Source of the DNA: CAYWKS01 sp964458935 | GTDB lineage: Bacteria; Planctomycetota; Phycisphaerae; Phycisphaerales; Zrk34 | Direction: 5' to 3' | Length of the DNA stretch: 31,623 nt | Assembly: GCA_964458935.1 (NCBI GenBank) | Contig: CAYWKS010000031.1 | Coordinates: 1 to 31,623 of the forward strand | Shown here: positions 13,544 to 20,320 of the stretch, one piece after another | How the letters are laid out: the number at the start of each line of letters is the position of its first letter | Position numbering within the stretch: position 1 is the stretch's first letter | Program-made: the position numbers and the translations under genes | Notes under the pieces: model-generated | What the model was told of the DNA's origin: nothing | What the model saw: the letters and a program-made list of their open reading frames with translations, nothing else | Databases searched by the model: none

Positions 13544-16510
13544 TCAATACCCCGGCTCGTCGAGCTCGAGGCGGTCGTTGGCCAAGTCCCACGTGATCCG
13601 CTTGGCGCGGATGGGCTTGGGCTGATCGAGCTGGATGACCTGGACGTGGCGGTCGGGCAGGGCGGTGAGCACGGCGCGGCGGGTCGGGCCGTCGTAGTGG
13701 ATCCGGTTGGCGGAGATCACGCGGCGGCCGTCGCGGAGCTGGACCTGGCCGCTCGCTTCGATGTGGTCGACCTCGAGCGACCGGGCGCGGCTCATCTGCA
13801 TGGCGCTCAAGCCGCCGAGGCTGTCGATGTCCGCTTCGAGCCGGTGAGCCTGCAGCTCCACCACGTCGTCGCTGTCGAGCGGGCGGTGGGTCATGCGGAC
13901 CTCGCGGACGAACAGCACGTCGGCGTGCGCCGCGTCCATCGTCAGCGCCCCGGTCCACGTGAACAGCGTCGCGCCGCGGCCGGAGATGGGCACGGCCTTG
14001 ACCGGCGCGCCGCGGCCGGCCTCGGAGTAGTCCTCCAGCAGGAGCGTGCCCTTGCCGGGCACTTCGACCCGCTCGGTCGTGTGGTCGTAGCTGATCCGCG
14101 ACCCGCCGAGCCGCATGCGGTGGTGCACCTTCCGCCGCGCGGGGCTGGTCCAGCGCTGGGCGAGCAGGACCGCGTCGCCGCGCGCGACCAGCGACTGCAG
14201 CGCCGTCGTCCCGCCCTTGGCCCCGCCCAACGCCCGCTCCGCCCGTGCCGGCTCGTTGGCGTCCGCCGCGTCGAGCAGGTCGATCCGCAGCGAGCCCGCC
14301 GTCAGCCGGTTGAGCTGGTCCGGCCGGTCCGACTGGTCGGCGACCACCCCGCCGAAGACCTCCACCACGTCGGCGCGGCGGTCGTAGGTCATCGAGTCGG
14401 TCCAGCGCACGTCGAGCTGGCTGGCCGGGGTATCGGGCTCATCGGCGTTGGGCCGGTCGAGCAGGAAGCGGCCGGCGCCCCGCGCCTTGGCCCGCGCCCC
14501 GCTCTCGGCGATGTCCAGCCGCGCCAGCTCCATCGTCACGTCGTCCTGCTCGATGACGACCGGCTGGCCGGCGAGTGTGGCGGTGCCGGCCTCGTTGTCC
14601 GCTTCGAGCTGCTGCGCCCGGATGCGCGCACCGTCGGCCGTGCGCAGGTCCACGTCGCCGCCGGCGAGCAGCATCGCCACGTCGATCTTCGGCCGGCCGG
14701 TCTCCCGGTCGATCTGCGATCGCTCGGCGAACTGCACGCGCAGACGCTGGCACGCGATCGATTCGCGGCTGGCCGCGTCCTGGACCAGCACCCGCTTCTC
14801 GGCGTGCAGCGCCGTGGGGGCGATGCGGCCGTCGCGGCCTTCGTCGGTGTGCAGCACGAACCGGTCGGCCTGGATCGTGCCGTCCGGCGAGTTGATGACC
14901 ACCGCCCCCGAGCCGTCGATCGCGCTGAAGCGGCGATGCGCGCCGGCTTCGTCCGCCTCGAACCGCACGCCCAGTTGCTTGCCCCGCAGGTTGAAGCGCG
15001 GATCGTCCACCGCGACGTCGCCGACAAACCGCACCCGCTCCAGGCCCTGGGGCGTCTGGCCGGGCTCGGTGACTTCGAGGTCCACGCGATCCGACCAGCG
15101 CACCGCGAAGCCCTCGGGCAGCGCACCTTCGGCGCCGCGGCCGGACGGGTGCGCCCGCAGCCACCCCGCCCCCCACAACGCCCCGCGCCCGGTGTCCAGC
15201 GCCAGCGTCATGTCATCGGCCCGCAGCACGCCCAGCGCCGGCGAGTCGATGTGCAAGGGCCACTCGTCCGACCCGCGCAACGCCACCTGGTTCGCCGACT
15301 CGTGGTACTCGGCGCGATCGCAGGTGATCAGATCGTTGTTCTCGCTGTGCAGCTCGACCGGCGACCCGCGGAACGTCAGCAGCACGTCGCGCCGCCCGAC
15401 GATGCGCGGCGGGCGCACGTTCTCCGGCGTGACCACCATCTTCCCCTCCCAGGTCATGATCACGTCGTGGGCTTCATCGCCGGCCTCGGCCCGGGTCACG
15501 GGCGTCGCCGCGGCGGCGGCGGCAAGGACCGACGCGTCGCCGCCGGCCGAGGCCAACGCGCCGGCGGGCACGCCGCGCGGGAGGGGGGCGGGCGGTCGTC
15601 GCGTCGTGCCCGGCTCGATGCTCCCGCCGCGCTCGTAGGCGAAGTAGCCGACGAGTCGCTCGGCGTCGATGCTGCGGCCGGCGCTGCGGACGTGCACCTC
15701 GCGCTCGAAGACCACCTTGTAGAACTGCACGGCGTCGGGATCGGCGTCCTCGGCGGTGGCGTCCAGCGCGGGGGCGTTGGGGTCGACCGGCGGGCCGGGG
15801 GGGCCGGCCGGATCGCCCGGGCGATCGTCCCGGGCCGCCGGGCTGTACCGCAGGTACTCGCCCTCGGTGATCTGGAGGTAGTCCACGCGCTGGCGAGGCT
15901 CGTTGTAGACCAGCGTCAACCCCATCCCGACGAACCGGGCGTTGGTCGACTGGACCGCGACGCGGCCGGTCGAGTCGATCTTGCCCAGCCGGGTGTCGAA
16001 CGTCGCGTCCTCCAGTTGCACGGTCGCGACGAGGTCGGGCGAGTCCTCACCGATGGTGAGCGGCAGGCCGGGCCGCGTCTCGTACAGCCGCACGATGCAC
16101 CCGCCGGAGAAGCGGCCCTGCTGGGGCACGTTGTCGGGCGCGGTGATGACGCCGCGCGCCGCTTCCATCTGGATCACCCGGTAAGGCGCCAGGTGCAGCC
16201 TCGCCTCGGGCTGGACCACGTCGAACTCGCCGGCCTCGCGCGGGTCCATCTGGTCGTAGCGGAACTCCTGGAGGACGCGGCCGGTCTCAGGGTCCTCGCG
16301 TCGGACCCACCCGCCGGCGCCCGCCCCGAGCGGGGGGACCTCGCCGACGGCGGTCGTGCGGTTGGGATCGAATCGCTCGGGCAACTGGCTGGGGTCCAGC
16401 GGCGGCGCGGTCGCATCGTCGGGGCCGCCGCCCAGGAGGCCGGCGATCAGCGTCGCCAGCGTGAACAGGCCCACCACGATGCTGCTTGCGATGGCGAGTT
16501 TTCTGAGCAT
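13544..16510 (-). CDS. Very large LptC/LptA (OstA)-like LPS export protein
   Basis: The product is 988 residues, several times longer than proteobacterial LptC (about 190) or LptA (about 185). One hydrophobic segment at residues 7-27 anchors it, and everything after should be periplasmic. The sequence beyond the anchor is a long run of beta-strand repeats typical of the OstA/LptA/LptC beta-jellyroll. Examples are LHLAPYRVIQMEAARGVI, PVELHSENNDLITCDRAEYHESANQVALRGS, VDLRTADGARIRAQQLEADNE and LRDGRRVISANRIHYDG. Its place directly after kdsD and kdsC supports a role in moving LPS across the periplasm. It may represent fused LptC plus a built-in LptA bridge. A start at 16510 gives the membrane anchor directly; no Shine-Dalgarno is obvious. 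No LptB ATPase gene follows. Confidence 0.8.
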   Translation of the reverse strand: MLRKLAIASSIVVGLFTLATLIAGLLGGGPDDATAPPLDPSQLPERFDPNRTTAVGEVPPLGAGAGGWVRREDPETGRVLQEFRYDQMDPREAGEFDVVQPEARLHLAPYRVIQMEAARGVITAPDNVPQQGRFSGGCIVRLYETRPGLPLTIGEDSPDLVATVQLEDATFDTRLGKIDSTGRVAVQSTNARFVGMGLTLVYNEPRQRVDYLQITEGEYLRYSPAARDDRPGDPAGPPGPPVDPNAPALDATAEDADPDAVQFYKVVFEREVHVRSAGRSIDAERLVGYFAYERGGSIEPGTTRRPPAPLPRGVPAGALASAGGDASVLAAAAAATPVTRAEAGDEAHDVIMTWEGKMVVTPENVRPPRIVGRRDVLLTFRGSPVELHSENNDLITCDRAEYHESANQVALRGSDEWPLHIDSPALGVLRADDMTLALDTGRGALWGAGWLRAHPSGRGAEGALPEGFAVRWSDRVDLEVTEPGQTPQGLERVRFVGDVAVDDPRFNLRGKQLGVRFEADEAGAHRRFSAIDGSGAVVINSPDGTIQADRFVLHTDEGRDGRIAPTALHAEKRVLVQDAASRESIACQRLRVQFAERSQIDRETGRPKIDVAMLLAGGDVDLRTADGARIRAQQLEADNEAGTATLAGQPVVIEQDDVTMELARLDIAESGARAKARGAGRFLLDRPNADEPDTPASQLDVRWTDSMTYDRRADVVEVFGGVVADQSDRPDQLNRLTAGSLRIDLLDAADANEPARAERALGGAKGGTTALQSLVARGDAVLLAQRWTSPARRKVHHRMRLGGSRISYDHTTERVEVPGKGTLLLEDYSEAGRGAPVKAVPISGRGATLFTWTGALTMDAAHADVLFVREVRMTHRPLDSDDVVELQAHRLEADIDSLGGLSAMQMSRARSLEVDHIEASGQVQLRDGRRVISANRIHYDGPTRRAVLTALPDRHVQVIQLDQPKPIRAKRITWDLANDRLELDEPGY

Positions 16511-16547
16511 GGTTTCACGCGGTTCACAACCGGCATAGTAGCCGTGG

Positions 16548-17063
16548 TCATTCGGGGTTGTAGGCGCGGACGACCTGGTCCCATCGGCCCGCGGCGCGGA
16601 GCAGGTGCTCGATCGCCTCGCGGACCGCGCCGCGGCCGCCCGGTCGCTGCGTGACGAAACGAGCCGCCGCCTTCACCTCGTCGACCGCGTCGGCGACGGT
16701 CATCGGGTAGCCCACCGCCGCGAGGACGGCGAGGTCGGCCAGGTCGTCGCCGACGTAGGCGATGTGCTCGGCGCCGATGCCGGCCTGGTCGCAGATCGTC
16801 TGGAGTCGGGCTCGCTTGTCGCCGCAGCCCTGGATGACCAGGTCGATGCCGAGCTCTCGGGCGCGGGCGGCGGTGGCGTCACTGGTCCGCGCGGTGAGCA
16901 GCCCCACGGTCAGGCCGCTGCGCTGCGCCGCCTTGATGCCCAACCCGTCGCGGACATGGAAGCGTTTGATCTCCCGGCCCGCGGCGTCGATGAAGATCGA
17001 CCCGTCGGTGAGCACGCCGTCCACGTCCAGCAGCAGCATGCGGATGTCCTGGGTCGGGGTCAT
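16548..17063 (-). CDS. kdsC: 3-deoxy-D-manno-octulosonate 8-phosphate phosphatase (KdsC-type HAD)
   Basis: The 171-residue product is a compact HAD phosphatase of KdsC length. The catalytic motif is LLLDVDGVLTDG, with nucleophile Asp13 and acid/base Asp15. It continues with the KdsC-type FHVRDGLGIKAAQRSGL, the second HAD motif LLTARTS, GCGDKRARL, and the YVGDDLADLAVLAAVGYP Mg-binding motif. KdsC removes phosphate from Kdo-8-P to give Kdo, the inner-core sugar of LPS, in the cytoplasm. The ATG at 17063 lies only 4 bases after the kdsD stop codon, with GGAG inside the end of kdsD, so the two genes are translationally coupled in one operon. A related 2-keto-sugar phosphatase role is possible, but context favours Kdo. 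Confidence 0.93.
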   Translation of the reverse strand: MTPTQDIRMLLLDVDGVLTDGSIFIDAAGREIKRFHVRDGLGIKAAQRSGLTVGLLTARTSDATAARARELGIDLVIQGCGDKRARLQTICDQAGIGAEHIAYVGDDLADLAVLAAVGYPMTVADAVDEVKAAARFVTQRPGGRGAVREAIEHLLRAAGRWDQVVRAYNPE

Positions 17064-17067
17064 GGTT

Positions 17068-18090
17068 TCAGCTCTCCACGACGCGCATGGCGACCAGGTC
17101 CTGCACGTCGACCAGCCCGACGGGCTTGCCGGTCGGATCGACCACGGGGATCTCGTCGAGGCGGCGTTCGCGCATGATCTGCACCGCGTCGCGGACCAGC
17201 GCGTCGTCGGCGAGCGTGATCGGCTGGACGGTCATGACCGCGTCGATGGCGCGATCGAGCACGGCCGGGCCCGCGTCGGCCAGCAGCCGCCGCAGGTCGC
17301 CGTCGGTGAAGATGCCGGCCAGCCGGCCCTCGTCGTCCACGACGACCACGGCGCCGGCGCGGCGGGGCCCGGCGCCGGCCGCCGCCGACGCCTCGCGCAA
17401 GACCTGGGCGACGGTTCGGCCCGACCGGATCAGCGGCAGGTTCTCGCCCGCGCGGAACCGCAGCGCCTGCGCGATGGGCATGAGCTGGCGACCGAGCTGG
17501 CCGCCGGGGTGACGCTTGGCGAAGTCCTCGGCGCTGAAGGATCGGCGGGCGCTGACGGCCATGGCGACGGCGTCGCCGAGCGCCAGCATCGCCGTCGTCG
17601 ACGCGGTCGGCGCGAGGTTGTGCGGGCACGCCTCGGTCACGTCACCGATGCAGAGGCAGACGTCGCTGATCCGGGCCAGGTGGTTGTCGGGCTTGCCGGT
17701 CAGGGCGATGACCTTGACGCGGTCCTGGCGGGCCAGCGCCGCCAGCGCGAGCACCTCTTCGGTCTCACCGCCGTAGCTGAGCAGCAGCAGCAGGTCGTTG
17801 GGCCGCAGCCGCCCGAGGTCGCCGTGCATCGCGTCCGACGGGTGCAGGTAATGGCTCGGCGTGCCGGTCGAGGCGAGGGTCGCCGAGACCTTCCGCGCGA
17901 TCAGGCCGCTCTTGCCCATGCCGCTGACGATGACCGTGCCGGTGGCGGCAAACAGCATCACGACGGCGTGGTCGAGCGCATCGTCGAGGTGGTCGATGGC
18001 GTGGGTGACGGCGCGGGCCTCGGCTTCGAGCACGCTGCGTGCGATGGCGCGAGCGTCGGCCGGGTCGGCGTCGGATCGGGCTTTTCCCAT
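17068..18090 (-). CDS. kdsD: D-arabinose-5-phosphate isomerase (KdsD/KpsF/GutQ)
   Basis: The 340-residue enzyme converts D-ribulose-5-phosphate to D-arabinose-5-phosphate, the first committed step to Kdo. The N-terminal SIS domain contains VIVSGMGKSGLIARKVSATLASTGTPS and DAMHGDLGRL. It continues with LLLSYGGETEEV and ends with FAKRHPGGQLGR, all hallmark KdsD motifs. The C-terminal third is a pair of CBS domains (VVDDEGRLAGIFTDGDLRRLL and RLDEIPVVDPTGKPVGLVDVQDLV), as in E. coli KdsD. Length is normal for the family. AGGAA precedes the ATG, and a good promoter lies upstream. It is the first gene of the kdsD-kdsC-LptC/A unit. Confidence 0.95.
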   Translation of the reverse strand: MGKARSDADPADARAIARSVLEAEARAVTHAIDHLDDALDHAVVMLFAATGTVIVSGMGKSGLIARKVSATLASTGTPSHYLHPSDAMHGDLGRLRPNDLLLLLSYGGETEEVLALAALARQDRVKVIALTGKPDNHLARISDVCLCIGDVTEACPHNLAPTASTTAMLALGDAVAMAVSARRSFSAEDFAKRHPGGQLGRQLMPIAQALRFRAGENLPLIRSGRTVAQVLREASAAAGAGPRRAGAVVVVDDEGRLAGIFTDGDLRRLLADAGPAVLDRAIDAVMTVQPITLADDALVRDAVQIMRERRLDEIPVVDPTGKPVGLVDVQDLVAMRVVES

Positions 18091-18125
18091 GACGTTCCTG
18101 CCGCTATGCTCCGGGCAAGCTAGGC

Positions 18126-18154
18126 ATTATCGATCGCCGCCGTCGCCGTGTAAA
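18126..18154 (-). promoter_or_regulatory. Promoter of the kdsD operon
   Basis: On the minus strand TTTACA (18154-18149) and GATAAT (18131-18126) are separated by 17 bases, a near-consensus housekeeping promoter. The transcript would start near 18119 with a leader of about 29 bases containing AGGAA before the ATG. The -35 box lies in the spacer of an inverted repeat. Confidence 0.6.
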
Positions 18155-18167
18155 CCGCGCGGCGACG
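18141..18167. repeat. Inverted repeat over the kdsD -35 box
   Basis: CGTCGCCG (18141-18148) and CGGCGACG (18160-18167) are perfect 8-base arms around an 11-base spacer that carries the kdsD -35 hexamer. Pairing can extend outwards with mismatches to about 12 of 14. It also lies in the short leader region of scpA. It may be a repressor site or an RNA hairpin, though GC-rich chance pairing is possible. Confidence 0.35.
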
Positions 18168-18183
18168 CCGCCGCCACCCGCCC

Positions 18184-19161
18184 ATGCACGACTATCGCGT
18201 TGAACTCGACGTCTACCACGGCCCGTTGGACCTGTTGATGTACCTCATCCGCCGCGATGAGATCGACATCCACGATATCCCCATCAGCCACATCACCGAG
18301 CAGTACCTGGCATACCTGCAGCGGGTCCGGTCGCTGGACATCAACCTCGCCGGCGAGTTCCTCGTCATGGCCGCGACGCTGATGGAGATCAAGTCGGCGA
18401 TGCTCGCGCCCCCGGAGTTGGCTTCGCAAGGGGAAGAAGGCGAGGCGAGCTCCAACGCCGCCGAGGACCCGACCGACCCGCGGTACGAGCTGATCCACCA
18501 GTTGCTGGCGTACAAGCGGTTCAAGGATGCGGCGATGGAGCTGGACGAGCGGCGGGAGACGTTCGAGGCGCGGTTCGCGCGTCGCCCGGCCGACGCCGAC
18601 CGCCAGCAGACCCAGCAGGTCGAGCTGGACATGGACGACGTGTCGCTTTGGGACCTGGTCGAGGCGTTCGGGCGGATCATGGACCAGGTCGGCGTGCGGA
18701 AGGCCGAGCACGAGGTCATCGCCGACGACACGCCGATCGAGCTGCACGCGGCGGACCTTTCGGATCGGCTCAGCCGCGAGGGCCCGATGACGCTTCAGCA
18801 GGTTTTCGAGGGCCGGCGGCGCGGCGAGATGATCGGGCTGTTCCTCGCGACGCTGGAACTGGTGCGGCAGCGGAAGCTGATCGTCAAGCAGGTCGAAGCC
18901 GGCGGTCCGATCGAGCTGGAGCTGCGCGACCCGGCGGCGGCGCAGGCGGAGCTGGACGCCGAGGCCGAAGCGCCCCAGCGCCCCGCGGCCGACCCGGCGG
19001 ACGCCGACGCTTTCGCGTGGCCCGACGAGCAGACCCGCCAGCGCTACATCCGCCGGCAGCAGCGCCGCGCCCAGGGCGAGTTCGTCGAGGAGGACGCGGA
19101 GCTGGAAGCCGACATCGCCGAGCTGGAGAGCCGGGAACAGGACGATGACACCGAAAACTGA
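18184..19161 (+). CDS. scpA: Segregation and condensation protein A
   Basis: The 325-residue product is the kleisin subunit of the SMC-ScpAB condensin, which links SMC heads and organises the chromosome. The diagnostic N-terminus is YRVELDVYHGPLDLLMYLIRRDEIDIHDIPI, followed by FLVMAATLMEIKSAMLAP. The C-terminal winged-helix part (MTLQQVFEGRRRGEMIGLFLATLELVRQRKLIVKQ) is also present. Typical ScpA is about 240-270 residues; this one carries an extra, strongly acidic tail of roughly 75 residues after the winged helix. No Shine-Dalgarno is evident before the ATG. The gene overlaps the next one by 17 bases, and the usual partner scpB is not next to it. Confidence 0.95.
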   Translation: MHDYRVELDVYHGPLDLLMYLIRRDEIDIHDIPISHITEQYLAYLQRVRSLDINLAGEFLVMAATLMEIKSAMLAPPELASQGEEGEASSNAAEDPTDPRYELIHQLLAYKRFKDAAMELDERRETFEARFARRPADADRQQTQQVELDMDDVSLWDLVEAFGRIMDQVGVRKAEHEVIADDTPIELHAADLSDRLSREGPMTLQQVFEGRRRGEMIGLFLATLELVRQRKLIVKQVEAGGPIELELRDPAAAQAELDAEAEAPQRPAADPADADAFAWPDEQTRQRYIRRQQRRAQGEFVEEDAELEADIAELESREQDDDTEN

Positions 19162-20281
19162 CCGAGCGGGCGTGCCGGCGACGCTGTGGATCGGGCTGGG
19201 CCTCATCGCGCTGTGCGAGGTGATGCTGATCGTCGACGTGCAGTGGCGCGGCGGGCGGGTGCTCGGGCCCGGGGCGGCGCTGCCCGATCCCGGGGGGGCG
19301 GCGCAGATGGTGGTGCGGTGGTTCTCGCGCAGCATGACGCCGCTGTGCTGGGCCGGGTTCCTATGCGCCATCGAGGGGCTGCTGACGTGGCTGGCGCGGC
19401 GTCGGGGCGAACGGGGCGGATGCGTCCGCCGGCGGCCCTGGCTCTTCGTCGCCTGCTTCCTTACCTCGATCCCGGTCTGGTGTTACTGGGACTGGATCAA
19501 CTTCTACTTCATGGACGCATGGCGGTACTACGGCATGCCGCCGCGATGGTACGAGCGGTACTTCGGCTACTTCATCGCGTTCGGGGCGATATCGCCGGGC
19601 ATGTTCCTCGCCGCCCAGCTCTGGCAGCGCCTGGGTCTGCGGCGGCTGCGGACACGGGCGAACCAGGGCGCGGCGCTGTGCATCGTGATCGCCAGCGGTG
19701 TGCTGGGCGTGGCGCTGACGCTGCCGCTGATGCACGTCTGGCGCGAGCGGATGACGTTCGGGGTAAGCCTCGGCGAGGCGGCGCTGCTGCTGGTCGGGCC
19801 GGCGGTCGTCGGCTTGACCGCGGGCGTGCTGTTCCATCGCCGGCTCACCGGGTACCTCACGGCGCTGGGGCTGGGCGTGGGCTGGGTGAGCTTCTCCATC
19901 ATCGTGGCCAATCCGGTCGGCAACTTCGTGCTGTGGGTGTCGATGCTGTTGCTGCTGGACCCGATCAACGCGGCAGCGGGCCGGCCGAGCATCCTCCGCG
20001 ACTGGCGCGCCGGGCGCTGGGGCCGAACCCTCGCGCTCATGGCCGGCGGGGCGACGTGCGGATTGCTGTGGGAATTCTGGAACTACTGGTCGGCGACCAA
20101 GTGGGTGTACGACCTGCCGTTTCTCGGCGACCTGGAGCGGTACCGCTATTTCGAGATGCCGCTGGTGGGTTTCCTGGGATTCCTGCCGTTCGGGCCGACC
20201 TGCTGGGTCATGTTCCAGACGTTGTTGCTGGCGCTGCCGGGTTTCGCCGAGGCGTTGCCCGGGGACGACGACGTGATGTGA
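19145..20281 (+). CDS. Polytopic membrane protein of unknown function
   Basis: The 378-residue product has about eight or nine hydrophobic segments (near residues 14-31, 64-83, 99-121, 140-160, 177-197, 209-230, 236-272, 294-313 and 341-366), so it is an integral inner-membrane protein. Aromatic-rich stretches stand out: WCYWDWINFYFMDAWRYYG at about 112-130, WEFWNYWSATKWVYDLPFLG at 309-328 and FEMPLVGFLGFLPFGP at 336-351. Conserved-looking Trp, Glu and Asn inside the membrane suggest an enzyme or transporter rather than a simple anchor, but I do not recognise the family. The ATG lies inside the end of scpA (17-base overlap) with AGGA just upstream, so the two are probably translationally coupled. 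Confidence 0.8.
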   Translation: MTPKTDRAGVPATLWIGLGLIALCEVMLIVDVQWRGGRVLGPGAALPDPGGAAQMVVRWFSRSMTPLCWAGFLCAIEGLLTWLARRRGERGGCVRRRPWLFVACFLTSIPVWCYWDWINFYFMDAWRYYGMPPRWYERYFGYFIAFGAISPGMFLAAQLWQRLGLRRLRTRANQGAALCIVIASGVLGVALTLPLMHVWRERMTFGVSLGEAALLLVGPAVVGLTAGVLFHRRLTGYLTALGLGVGWVSFSIIVANPVGNFVLWVSMLLLLDPINAAAGRPSILRDWRAGRWGRTLALMAGGATCGLLWEFWNYWSATKWVYDLPFLGDLERYRYFEMPLVGFLGFLPFGPTCWVMFQTLLLALPGFAEALPGDDDVM

Positions 20282-20293
20282 GCGGCGCGGCGG

Positions 20294-20320
20294 GGCGACC
20301 GCATGCCCGCGTGCGTCGCC
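20294..20320. terminator. Hairpin between convergent genes
   Basis: GGCGAC (20294-20299) pairs with GTCGCC (20315-20320). After a one-base bulge, GCA (20301-20303) pairs with TGC (20312-20314), giving about 9 bp in the gap between the convergent membrane-protein and DUF1570 genes. There is no U-tract. Confidence 0.4.

Noticed and set aside
13646..16654. A 1002-codon open frame on the plus strand opposite the LptC/A-like gene
   Set aside because: It is a mirror of GC-rich coding on the other strand. It is full of Arg, Val, Gly, His and Ala runs with no recognisable domain, while the minus strand has a membrane anchor and OstA-like repeats and sits in a kdsD-kdsC operon.
18141..18167. Rho-independent terminator between kdsD and scpA
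   Set aside because: The genes diverge, so no transcript should end there, and no U-tract follows. It is better viewed as a possible operator around the -35 box.
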